Shown: piece by piece, positions 11,501 to 16,982 of the stretch
How the letters are laid out: every line of letters begins with the position of its first letter
How positions within the stretch are numbered: position 1 is the stretch's first letter
Source: Oscillospiraceae bacterium
GTDB taxonomy: Bacteria; Bacillota; Clostridia; Oscillospirales; Oscillospiraceae
Reading direction: 5' to 3'
DNA length: 23,647 nucleotides
Assembly (NCBI GenBank): GCA_016296045.1
Contig: JAEDKB010000004.1
Coordinates: forward strand, 1-23,647
Made by a program: the position numbers and the translations under genes
The notes under the pieces: model-generated
What the model saw: only the letters and a program-made list of their open reading frames with translations
Databases searched by the model: none
Told to the model about the DNA's origin: nothing

Positions 11501-12813
11501 CAGCCCTTGATGGTCAGACCGCCGCCTGTATAACTCGGGCCGGTCGTGATCGAATTTGCAAGGAAGCCCCAGCCCTTAGCCGCACCGGTAGGAAGGGATC
11601 TTGCTTCTTCAAAATTCCATCCGACAAAGGCATCGGCAGGAATCGCATCGCCGGAGGTATCGCCGTAGCCGACAGGCCAGGAGGGAGAAGCCGGATTGGC
11701 TTCATGATTTTCACCGACATTACCGGTCAACGTCACATGGTTGATGCGGCTCGTGCAGGTGGTAGAATTGATGTTGCCGCCGTTCAGGGAAGTCGTGCCA
11801 TCCACGCGGAAGCGGACAAGCAGATTGCTGCTCTGCGCCTCATCGGGCAGATGGATCGTCTGGTGCTGCAGCTTTGCGGTGCTGGTTTCCAGATGGTAAG
11901 ACTGCACCCATACCCAGGTGCTGCCCATGTCAACCGAGTATTCCACCGCCCAGTCTGCAGGGCCGGTGCCGGAGGACAGCACATCCGCTTCCAGCGTCAT
12001 ATCCGTCGTATCGGTCGTATTAAAGATCATGCACCAGTTGTGGCCGGAGCCCCATTTCTTGACGCTCATGCCGATCAGCTTATCATCCTTTTCGCTGACC
12101 AGCTTCACCTCACCGGAGGCGGTGGTGTTCAGATAGCCCCATCCTTCTGTAGCCGTCGTCGGGAAGGATTCCGGATGATTGTCTACGGTAAAGTCAAAGG
12201 CTGCCAACGTCTGGAAACCGGCTTCCATTGCAGAAAGCACCACAAAGGAGATCTTGTTGGTACCGGTACCCCCAACGCTTGCGGGCGCATCTACTGTACT
12301 CTTGACCGCCTCATTGTCCTTCGGACGCAGACGGATCAGCAGATTCTCGCTGACAGCGTCCTCCGGCAGATTGATGGACGGAGTAAATGTGCCGGTAGAA
12401 GAGGTAATGGCGTAGGCTCCTGCCTCTTTCCAGTTATCGCCGGCATCAACGGAATACTCCACGACCCAGTTTTTCGGGCCGGTCGCGGAGCCCTGTGCGC
12501 GCAGAGTCAGAACCAGATTGCTCTTGCCGCTGGTGTTCATTCCGGACAGCAGCCAATAGCTGCTGGTGCTCCACTTATTATGGCTGAAATAGCCGGTAGA
12601 GTTTGCAGAGATTGCGTCGCCTGTAGAATGGGACAGAGTACCGCTGCCCAAAGTGGCAGGGACTTCTACAGCCGCAGTCGTCGTATCGTTGTACTCCCAT
12701 GCCACAAGCTTTGTGGATGCTTCTACTGCCCATGCCGCTGCCGGCAGTACGCTCAGAAGCATTGCCAGCATCAACAGCATCGCGAGCACCCTGCTGCGTA
12801 GCGAATATTTCAT
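5590..12813 (-). CDS. Giant secreted CehA/McbA-type PHP-domain metallohydrolase with Asp-box-like modules and C-terminal SLH anchor
   Basis: 2407 residues. Signal peptide with AWA cut after about residue 29. Residues 37-1035 hold five related beta-rich modules (starting near 37, 202, 397, 591, 790), each with an SxDxGxxW loop (Asp at 123, 295, 479, 674; a variant near 924). Two chitobiase-like modules (about 1041-1198) repeat the loop at Asp1070 and Asp1152. A PHP metallohydrolase domain (about 1203-1490) has LHSH (His1214, His1216), TDH (Asp1247, His1248), NHPG (His1343) and QDNHKGNW (Asp1406, His1408), fitting CehA/McbA-type enzymes, which hydrolyse ester bonds. A GATase-like domain (about 1660-1925), an OB-fold-like region (1929-2135), a CxxC-rich stretch (2140-2229) and three SLH domains (2230-2407) follow. 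It should be anchored to the outer cell wall. The substrate is unknown; a phosphoester or nucleic acid is possible but unproven. The start is set by GGAGGT at 12820-12825. Confidence 0.92.
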   Translation of the reverse strand: MKYSLRSRVLAMLLMLAMLLSVLPAAAWAVEASTKLVAWEYNDTTTAAVEVPATLGSGTLSHSTGDAISANSTGYFSHNKWSTSSYWLLSGMNTSGKSNLVLTLRAQGSATGPKNWVVEYSVDAGDNWKEAGAYAITSSTGTFTPSINLPEDAVSENLLIRLRPKDNEAVKSTVDAPASVGGTGTNKISFVVLSAMEAGFQTLAAFDFTVDNHPESFPTTATEGWGYLNTTASGEVKLVSEKDDKLIGMSVKKWGSGHNWCMIFNTTDTTDMTLEADVLSSGTGPADWAVEYSVDMGSTWVWVQSYHLETSTAKLQHQTIHLPDEAQSSNLLVRFRVDGTTSLNGGNINSTTCTSRINHVTLTGNVGENHEANPASPSWPVGYGDTSGDAIPADAFVGWNFEEARSLPTGAAKGWGFLANSITTGPSYTGGGLTIKGWAQGAYWLLIANTTGYTDMKLNMKLGSTSTGPRDAALEYSVDNGSHWVRVGDEFRLTSALENYAFDLPDEAQAANAMFRIVITSDQAVKSTEATPATIASGGNSKINMVYMTGKLTGTHASDPASAVYPADYNPEQEDVDNGFINADVKGEMIAGWKFEDASTLPVQPTECGWGSLSHISSAYVSYVSKALCQTGWTTGAYWQIITNTSGCTDMTFQMKTGSSSTGPKNLSLRYSTDVGETWVEFATLSISGTVKSYIVSLPDAAQSENLIIRVVVADDESIKGDVIKNGGSNKLNNIAIYGVIGSGHAGNPAEVHYPADWTWPQAYNLEDIFVPENDPAAAVTGFGSVEDDRRVIASWGGNANYAGDLLVYGDLINANDRLDGQAVMTVNVGNEDITPGFSTSSTNSTNYYLGSKSPCMGSGTIPQDLDEDGEPDVDEEGKVIELPTEDYLQMKVSTAKYTDLAMSFRLRVSNAGPSGFTMKYSTDGENWTNFGSGHYSYAYTGYGYGGATYEVEGEGDITNGYIPMEVGGSYINIEMEVPKGCENVQNLYIRLYADRTRQTPTVNADGETVTTVSKISSVRIDTVELSGCPMVHSEISDWVRCELPSSVPSGAALSFSCGNADAVIYYSFDCGKTVQTYDPSNPPILTEFPSLVKAWSDSDETDFDSVKTYYYFTQAQVSPVKASPNGGAVVADTEIKFTCPTEDATILYSTDLGTTWQTYDPEHKPVLSAEMLAGDCTMMVMGTKDGYINSPISVLTYSLRQNEFYNLYFGQLHSHTNFSDGAGSCEEAFYHASNEVKNLDFLAVTDHSNAFDNDLTASIQDGSMSAKWVSGHELADKYTTENFVALYGYEMTWSNGLGHMNTYNTNGFQSRTQTEYASYATALNNYYTALKGDANSLSQFNHPGTTFGNFQDYAYYDEVIDELITIIEVGNGEGTIGSSGYFPSYEEYTRALDLGWHVAPTNNQDNHKGNWGDSNTARSVVMADSLTRNNIYDAMRNRRVYATEDNDFSIYYTLDNYEMGAILTEDDVGETIHLKAKISDPTDSGNVKVEVIVNGGIVAASKSVPVKASTVEFEMQPNYSYYYLRLTQADGNIAVTAPVWIGDVEAIGVKELSTDADIAVQGEEMNITLDFYNDEEAPVYIDSIDFTVDGETVYSVDVEKEGLSVVDGPSAVSFSFPFTYNGIGSMSLEVIIKGTYMGVEKQYNGVLQMDFLPAAMIANVIIDGTHDNDYVTGYYSGNMSKIVKLGIDNFARVRVVEDKITADMLKDCNLLIITSPAKRTMSGYKTSHFEDSFVSMVADYVANGGSVVLCGNADYNDSTACQTHTEMNKLLAAMGATITMRSDEVAELKDNDTLNYGPTLYGYAADSEWLSGADSELGFSVFSACSVNMDQNAENSKVYKAQPLIWGNRETFSVDTKTDTGYAINSDEIVYVQQPDNVTEVAVQDTKAGGHIFVAGGVFMSDFDMETDEHDMMLNATLMANILEGTGMELPVTPIKEMRKGDMGEVFCIEGWVTNGTANKNTKFFDTIYVQDATGGVTVYPYSTEGLEIGTKVQIVGYVDAYQDDIEIQVLRCKILDRTNLNVIAPKEVNCADAMDYANNGGQLLKTQGAIIEVSYQGTAVTQLRLRDTTGKVATIFIDGYIYSGTTGLNTLDSFCKPGSTVSAVGMCFMHPEAGSDVSTCCLRVRDCDEIVLISADCKHEFADSIVAPTCTESGYTLHACKICGYGYTENEIAPLGHAWDNGKVTKPATETTEGIRTYTCTRCGETRTEVIPVFGGDCDGGVNCPSRIFSDLDPVQWYHEGTDFVIANGLMNGVGNGKFDPNGSLTRAMLVTILYRVEGSPDVSGYRNPFTDVPAGQWYTDAIIWAAHEGIVNGMSPTTYEPNTNITREQIATIMHRYAGEPAGTGNLSGFPDVYDVSAYALNAMKWAVGAGIINGSSGKLAPRENATRAQIAAILQRYLTKKNA

Positions 12814-12846
12814 ATGTTTACCTCCATGCCGTAAATTTTTGCTTTA

Positions 12847-12868
12847 ATTGTATCACAATTCCTGTCAA
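12847..12868 (-). promoter_or_regulatory. Extended -10 promoter of the giant PHP-SLH gene
   Basis: On the minus strand TGATACAAT (TGn plus a TACAAT hexamer at 12847-12852) gives an extended -10. There is no good -35 at 17 nt; a TTGACA (12863-12868) occurs only 10 nt upstream of the -10, too close to act with it. The predicted leader is about 27 nt. Confidence 0.5.
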
Positions 12869-13078
12869 AAGAACAGTTTTATTCTGTTTTTTTCCGTTCT
12901 GCATAATTTTTTGTAAAGAAAGTTATACAATTTACCCATATCTTCCCCCTCAATGGAATTCCGGGCATGGATTTTCCGTAAAGCCGAAAAGCGAACAAGA
13001 TGCTGCGGAATCTGCCGCACCTTCGGTGCAACAAAAGCTTTTTATCCGTCTCCGGCATAAAACTTGTTAAAAAAAATC
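12869..13078. other. Intergenic stretch without a recognisable gene
   Basis: Neither strand shows a convincing coding frame. The left part is AT-rich (upstream region of the PHP-SLH gene). Near 12995-13035 are small GC-rich inverted repeats such as GCACC-TTC-GGTGC. I see no known RNA motif. Confidence 0.4.
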
Positions 13079-13117
13079 AGCGGGAGAAAACACAGAGATC
13101 CGTGTTTTCTCCCGCTG
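13072..13117 (-). terminator. Strong rho-independent terminator (minus strand)
   Basis: A 15-bp perfect stem (AGCGGGAGAAAACAC / GTGTTTTCTCCCGCT, 13080-13117) with an 8-nt loop is followed on the minus strand by an eight-T tract. It would end transcripts coming from the direction of the gene remnant at 13238-13355. No intact minus-strand gene lies upstream for it to serve. Confidence 0.85.
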
Positions 13118-13237
13118 CTTCAAAACTCATATCTATATTTTTACACGCACTTACCTTATTCTGAAGGTATGCTGCGGCAGCTCATAGCGTGTTTAACACG
13201 CTGCGCTGAAAAGATTTTTTGAAACAGTCACATTTAT

Positions 13238-13355
13238 TTATGGACGCTCGTCGGAAGCCGGAGGCTCTTGCGGTTGCTGCTCATCCGGCACCATATGATT
13301 CATGCCGAGCAGCGCAAGCACATCCTCGAAGGTCGCATCATCTCCCAAAGCCGCA
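13238..13355 (-). pseudogene. C-terminal remnant of a lost minus-strand gene
   Basis: About 39 minus-strand codons ending in TAA at 13238 read as ordinary protein: an acidic helix-like stretch (DDATFEDVLALLGMN) followed by a Pro/Gln/Glu-rich tail (PDEQQPQEPPASDERP). Codon use looks like that of neighbouring real genes. Going upstream, the frame meets a TAA only a few codons before the coding-like stretch, at an A-tract, and no usable start with a ribosome binding site is present. I read it as the tail of a gene whose front was lost, with its terminator still in place at 13072-13117. The family is not recognised. It could instead be chance, as it is short. Confidence 0.4.
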
Positions 13356-13440
13356 ATCCTATTTTTTTAAACTAAAGAACCTCTGGTCTTCCCTATACTT
13401 ATCGCATCTCATTTTCTGACTTCGCAGGTCAGCAAAAGGG

Positions 13441-13469
13441 TTCCGCTTTATGCTTTTTTATGTTATACT
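13441..13469 (+). promoter_or_regulatory. Promoter of the SWIM zinc-finger gene
   Basis: TTCCGC (13441-13446), a 17-nt spacer and TATACT (13464-13469), with TGT before the hexamer making an extended -10. The weak -35 fits an extended -10 promoter. The predicted transcript starts about 30 nt before the ATG at 13506. Confidence 0.6.
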
Positions 13470-13505
13470 ATATAAATAGCAGGAATCGGATAAGCAGGTG
13501 AAAGA

Positions 13506-15155
13506 ATGAATTGGCAGAAAATGTTTGCACCGTGGATTCTGGAACGGGGGAGAGATTACTGGAATGATGGTTGCACAGAAATCCTTTGTCGGGATGGGAA
13601 TACGGTAACAGCGGTCGTTTCGGGAACCGAGGACTATGATGTAGAAATTGAGGTAAGCCGTGGAGGGAACATAGCGTATATGTCCTGTACCTGTCCCTAT
13701 GCGGAGGATGGAAGTCATTGCAAGCATATGGCGGCGGTACTGTTTGCAATGGACAAGAATTCGCCGAAGAAATTTGATATTCAACGCGATGGCGAGGCTT
13801 CTCCCAAGCTTCCATGGCAGGAGACACTGAATCTGCTTTCCCCGGAGGAAATGCGGCAGCTCTTGTCGGAGTTGGCGCAGTCTGACCGGGGGCTGCAAGA
13901 ACAGATTATCACATTGCACGGGCAGCTTGCACCTGAGGTTCTGGAAGCAACATGGGAAACGCAACTTGCCGAGATTCCGGAAAAATACACAGATCGCTAT
14001 GATTATATCAGCTACGATCAAGCGTATGACTATTTCATGGAATTGGTCGATTTTCTGGAGACACGTCTGCCGCAGTTGTTGGCAACGGATAGGATCACGG
14101 AGGCGTTCTGCCTTTCCTGCATGGTGTTTGAGACCGGCATGGAACAGGACGCAGATGATTCGGACGGAGGCAGCGGTATTCTTGCCGGCTCCTGTGAAGA
14201 GGCATGGCGGATACTTCTGAGCAAGGCAGATTCTCGACAGGAGCAGGAAATGTTTGCTTGGTTTGTTTCGCACACCCAGGTTTCGAAACGGGACTTTGAG
14301 ACAGAAGTTGTGGAGCTGTTTTTATTCGATTGGGAATGGAGTGCACCGCTTCTGAAACAAAACCTGCAACTTCTGGATACGGAGCTTGCAAGAGACGGAA
14401 ACTCTGAATACCGCGTGAAACAGTTGCTGGACTGGAGAGCAAATACCATGGCAGCTCTTGGTATGGAGCAAACAGCGATTGACTGGTTTTGGGCACAATA
14501 CCGTCATCTCCCCTTCGTGCGGGAACGTGAGATCGACCTTTTGCTGGGCGAAAAGAGCTTTGACGGTGCCATCAGACTGCTCAAGGAAAGCAAGGAGCTG
14601 GACAAGGGGGACGGTTTTCGGATCCAGAATCACAGCCAGAAGCTGATCGCCATCTATCAGCAGACCGGACAAACGGAAGAACTGCGGGAGGAACTGCGGT
14701 TTCAAATTTTCTCCTGTGACCAGTGGGACTTGACATACATCAAGCTGTACCGGGAAATTATACCATCTGAAGAGTGGCCGATGCTTTTGGATGAGCTTCT
14801 GTGCCACAAAACAACCAGAGCATTGAAATATGAACTGCTGGCCTTCGGAGAAAAATATGAGCAGCTTTTTCATTCCATTGAGCAGGAAGGCTCCTTCTAC
14901 CGTCTGAGACAATACGCGGATTTCCTTTGCCGGTGGTCGCCGGAACGGGTAAGGGATACCTATGTACGGATGCTGGACGGGGTCATGTCTCGGTCATCCA
15001 ACCGCAATATGTACCGGGAGGCTATCGGTTATCTGCGAAGAGTGCGGCAGTTCCCCGATGGGGTGGAAACAGCAAAGCGGCTCGCGGATTCCTGGCGGCT
15101 ACAATTCGGCAGGCGAAAGGCCATGCTGGACGAGCTGCGTAAGGCAGGATATTAA
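13506..15155 (+). CDS. Stand-alone SWIM zinc-finger protein
   Basis: 549 residues. A SWIM zinc finger sits near the N-terminus with the pattern CxC-x8-CxH (Cys61, Cys63, Cys72, His74). It follows the family's usual lead-in, in which a short beta region precedes the finger (residues 3-60). The rest (about 100-549) is mostly helical with TPR-like character (ALGMEQTAIDWFWAQY, EKSFDGAIRLLKES); I see no catalytic motif. SWIM fingers are thought to bind nucleic acid or protein, and in Firmicutes such proteins often sit beside an SNF2-family helicase. No helicase lies in this window. The start is supported by AGGTGA about 7 nt upstream. The gene has its own promoter and a 270-nt gap before tRNA-Gln, so it appears monocistronic. 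A role in DNA repair or remodelling is inference only. Confidence 0.85.
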   Translation: MNWQKMFAPWILERGRDYWNDGCTEILCRDGNTVTAVVSGTEDYDVEIEVSRGGNIAYMSCTCPYAEDGSHCKHMAAVLFAMDKNSPKKFDIQRDGEASPKLPWQETLNLLSPEEMRQLLSELAQSDRGLQEQIITLHGQLAPEVLEATWETQLAEIPEKYTDRYDYISYDQAYDYFMELVDFLETRLPQLLATDRITEAFCLSCMVFETGMEQDADDSDGGSGILAGSCEEAWRILLSKADSRQEQEMFAWFVSHTQVSKRDFETEVVELFLFDWEWSAPLLKQNLQLLDTELARDGNSEYRVKQLLDWRANTMAALGMEQTAIDWFWAQYRHLPFVREREIDLLLGEKSFDGAIRLLKESKELDKGDGFRIQNHSQKLIAIYQQTGQTEELREELRFQIFSCDQWDLTYIKLYREIIPSEEWPMLLDELLCHKTTRALKYELLAFGEKYEQLFHSIEQEGSFYRLRQYADFLCRWSPERVRDTYVRMLDGVMSRSSNRNMYREAIGYLRRVRQFPDGVETAKRLADSWRLQFGRRKAMLDELRKAGY

Positions 15156-15370
15156 ACAACAAACAGATCACTCGTTACAATTTCCACCCCCGGTGGATTC
15201 TGCACCGATACAAAGATATCTTTCATAATCTGTCCAAATTGTACCCCCTCCGTGTCCTATTTAAGCTTACCACTTCAGCAACCTTAACTCACCTATTTTC
15301 TGCATTTTCCCCCTTTGTTACACACCATTGTACAATCTACAAAAAATTTTTGAAAAATACCATTTTATGC
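15156..15370. other. AT-rich spacer with no gene seen
   Basis: No coding frame, no clear terminator for the SWIM gene and no recognised RNA between its stop codon and the tRNA-Gln promoter. A short CCACC/GGTGG inverted repeat occurs near 15193. Confidence 0.4.
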
Positions 15371-15398
15371 TTGACTTTTTCATAATTCTGCATATAAT
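15371..15398 (+). promoter_or_regulatory. Promoter of tRNA-Gln
   Basis: TTGACT (15371-15376), a 16-nt spacer and a perfect TATAAT (15393-15398), about 30 nt before the mature tRNA start. Confidence 0.75.
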
Positions 15399-15427
15399 TA
15401 AATATGCGTTTTATCGCAGCGCGGCAT

Positions 15428-15501
15428 AGCGGGTTTGTGTAATGGTAGCACACCGGACTCTGACTCCGTTTGTGAGGGTTCGAATCCTTCACCCGCTGCC
15501 A
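15428..15501 (+). tRNA. tRNA-Gln (CUG)
   Basis: A complete 74-nt cloverleaf. The 7-bp acceptor AGCGGGT/ACCCGCT is perfect, the discriminator is G and CCA is encoded. The anticodon loop is CTCTGAC, with U33 followed by anticodon CUG (reads CAG). The T-loop is TTCGAAT. The first pair of the anticodon stem is a C-U mismatch, the only irregularity seen. It has its own promoter and terminator. Confidence 0.95.
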
Positions 15502-15502
15502 A

Positions 15503-15539
15503 AAAATCAGTCGTCCCATTCGGGACGGCTGATTTTTTT
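15503..15539 (+). terminator. Terminator of tRNA-Gln
   Basis: ATCAGTCGTCCC pairs with GGGACGGCTGAT (one G-U pair) around a 4-nt loop, followed by seven Ts. It begins immediately after the tRNA CCA end. The A-run in front makes it potentially bidirectional. Confidence 0.9.
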
Positions 15540-15576
15540 GTTGTCGGCAAAGATTCGAAGAGCAGAACGGCTCCCG

Positions 15577-15650
15577 CTGCGCAAAAGCGCAGAAAGAGTC
15601 CTTTGCCCGCCGTCAAAAGCCTTGAAGCCCCAACGGCTCCGAGGCTTTTG
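15577..15650. repeat. Two GC-rich stem-loops in the spacer after tRNA-Gln
   Basis: CTGCGC-AAAA-GCGCAG (15577-15592) and a longer hairpin whose arms are CAAAAGCCT (15614-15622) and AGGCTTTTG (15642-15650), with an inner AGCC/GGCT pairing. The second is followed by a T-rich stretch (GTTTTGTTC) and could act as a weak terminator. No convincing protein is encoded here. Confidence 0.45.
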
Positions 15651-15714
15651 CGTTTTGTTCTATTTATTTACTCCTTTTGCATTAGTTTCTGCCATAAGGC
15701 GAAAATATGCAGAG

Positions 15715-15744
15715 TTTACACGGGCGGATTCGGTGTGGTATAAT
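15715..15744 (+). promoter_or_regulatory. Promoter of the GNAT/SnoaL-like pair
   Basis: TTTACA (15715-15720), an 18-nt spacer and TATAAT (15739-15744). The predicted start is about 15 nt before the ATG at 15767, just leaving room for the AAGGA ribosome binding site. Confidence 0.7.
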
Positions 15745-15766
15745 TAAATAAAAAGGAATTATAAAT

Positions 15767-16267
15767 ATGAAAATTCAACACCTTTCAAGTCAATACACTG
15801 TTCGGGATTTGCACCCGGAAGATGCAGCAATGATCTTTGAATTATTGAAACAGAACACAATTTTCTATCAATACCATCCTCCGATGGTAACAGTCGAAAG
15901 CATCCTTGAGGATATGGAAGCACTTCCACCTAACATGGATTATGAAGACAAGCATTACATAGGGTTCTTCCAGAATAACACGCTGGTTGCTGTTATGGAC
16001 TTAATCGAGAATTACCCATCCTTAGGAACGGCATGGATTGGCTTCTTCGCAATGAATATCAAACTACAAGGGAATGGTATCGGTACTGCTATCATTTCAG
16101 ACATCATGAATTACCTGACACAACTTGGGTTTGAAAAAGCACGGCTTGGTATTGACAAGGGGAATCCTCAGAGTAAAGCATTTTGGACAAAGAATGGCTT
16201 TGCCTTGACCGGTGAAGAATTTCCAAATGATTTTTCCTCGTACTTTATGATGGAGAGGAAACTATGA
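15767..16267 (+). CDS. GNAT-family N-acetyltransferase
   Basis: 166 residues, a normal size for a single GNAT domain. The acetyl-CoA pyrophosphate-binding motif is QGNGIG at 101-106, in the loop leading into the next helix. The C-terminal NPQSKAFWTKNGF segment (133-145) is the usual GNAT motif B. The N-terminal IR-like motif is TVRDLHPEDA (11-20). It should transfer an acetyl group from acetyl-CoA to an amine; the acceptor is unknown. Its stop overlaps the start of the next gene (ATGA), so the two are translationally coupled. The gene looks more AT-rich than its housekeeping neighbours, which together with its position between two tRNA genes hints at acquisition (inference). Confidence 0.9.
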   Translation: MKIQHLSSQYTVRDLHPEDAAMIFELLKQNTIFYQYHPPMVTVESILEDMEALPPNMDYEDKHYIGFFQNNTLVAVMDLIENYPSLGTAWIGFFAMNIKLQGNGIGTAIISDIMNYLTQLGFEKARLGIDKGNPQSKAFWTKNGFALTGEEFPNDFSSYFMMERKL

Positions 16268-16635
16268 ACATCAAAAAGTTTTGGGATGCCGTTCTGCGGC
16301 AGGATGCAGAAGCCATCCGTAAATACTTCCATCCCGATGCCTATGTAAACTGGCATAACACAAACGAGCATTTCACTGTGGAGGAATTTATCCGGGCGAA
16401 CTGCGAATATCCCGGGCAGTGGGATGGCGAGGTGGAGCGGATCATTACAACCGATACTCACATCATCACCGCCACCCATGTGTACAACAAGGATGGAAGT
16501 ATGTCCTGCCACGCAACCTCTTTCATCCGTGTCGTAGATGGAAAGATCGCATCCGTCGAGGAATACTGGGGCGATGACGGCGAGGCTCCTCAATGGCGGC
16601 AGGAGAAACATATTGGGACGCAGATGAAAGAATAA
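16264..16635 (+). CDS. SnoaL-like / NTF2-fold small protein
   Basis: 123 residues. The pattern of an N-terminal helix (FWDAVLRQDAEAIRKYF), HPDAYVNWHNTNE, a central helix and then beta strands ending in FIRVVDGKIASVEEYW is characteristic of the SnoaL-like/nuclear transport factor 2 (NTF2) fold. Members of this superfamily range from enzymes (isomerases, cyclases) to binding proteins, so no reaction can be assigned. The start overlaps the GNAT stop by 4 nt (ATGA), implying co-translation. Whether the two products work on the same small molecule is a reasonable guess, not shown. A long hairpin follows 35 nt after the stop. Confidence 0.8.
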   Translation: MNIKKFWDAVLRQDAEAIRKYFHPDAYVNWHNTNEHFTVEEFIRANCEYPGQWDGEVERIITTDTHIITATHVYNKDGSMSCHATSFIRVVDGKIASVEEYWGDDGEAPQWRQEKHIGTQMKE

Positions 16636-16670
16636 GTAGATAATCACGAAAAAAGACCATATTGCATAGC

Positions 16671-16707
16671 AACCCCGCCGGTTTTCGTACTGAAAACTGG
16701 CGGGGTT
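16671..16707. terminator. Long inverted repeat between convergent SnoaL-like gene and tRNA-Pro
   Basis: A 16-bp stem (AACCCCGCCGGTTTTC / GAAAACTGGCGGGGTT, one G-U pair) with a 5-nt loop. It abuts the CCA end of tRNA-Pro on the minus strand, overlapping it by one base. No T-tract follows directly on either strand; on the minus strand a T6 run comes about 14 nt later. It probably stops the two converging transcripts but is not a textbook terminator. Confidence 0.55.
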
Positions 16708-16783
16708 GGTCCGGGCTGCGGGACTTGAACCCACGGTCTCCTGGTCCCAAACCAGGCGCGATACCAAACTTCGCTAAGCCCGG
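16707..16783 (-). tRNA. tRNA-Pro (UGG)
   Basis: A 77-nt cloverleaf with acceptor CCGGGCT/AGCCCGG, discriminator A and encoded CCA. The anticodon stem CCTGG/CCAGG encloses TTTGGGA, giving anticodon UGG for proline. The T-loop TTCAAGT follows GTGGG. All stems pair well. Confidence 0.96.
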
Positions 16784-16868
16784 ATATTCCGTTTCGTTAC
16801 ATTGCAGTCTGAAATCATGTCATAATAAAACCTGTAGGCAAACACAGTTAAGACCTCATGCCGAGTAC

Positions 16869-16897
16869 ATTATACACACGCAGCAGAAAAAATGCAA
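16869..16897 (-). promoter_or_regulatory. Promoter of tRNA-Pro
   Basis: On the minus strand: TTGCAT (16892-16897), a 17-nt spacer and TATAAT (16869-16874). It lies about 80 nt before the tRNA, giving a long 5' leader to be trimmed. It is back-to-back with the trmB promoter, 18 bp away. Confidence 0.75.
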
Positions 16898-16915
16898 GAA
16901 AAATTACACACGCTC

Positions 16916-16944
16916 TTTACTAAGTCAAATTATTTTGGTATAAT
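16916..16944 (+). promoter_or_regulatory. Promoter of the trmB-icd unit
   Basis: TTTACT (16916-16921), a 17-nt spacer and a perfect TATAAT (16939-16944), about 32 nt before the trmB start. It is divergent from the tRNA-Pro promoter. Confidence 0.75.
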
Positions 16945-16982
16945 TTTTCTCAGCAAATTTTACAAGCGAGGAATCTCTTTTT

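Noticed and set aside
12863-12868. TTGACA as a -35 for the PHP-SLH promoter
   Set aside because: It is only 10 nt from the TACAAT -10, too close for a sigma-A promoter; the extended -10 is the better explanation.
13458-14273. Minus-strand open frame of 271 codons opposite the SWIM gene
   Set aside because: It overlaps the intact zinc-finger coding region and its promoter; the translation has no domain and an implausible composition.
15398-15616. Minus-strand 72-codon frame across tRNA-Gln and its terminator
   Set aside because: A frame of this kind is an artefact of reading a tRNA backwards; the tRNA cloverleaf explains the sequence.
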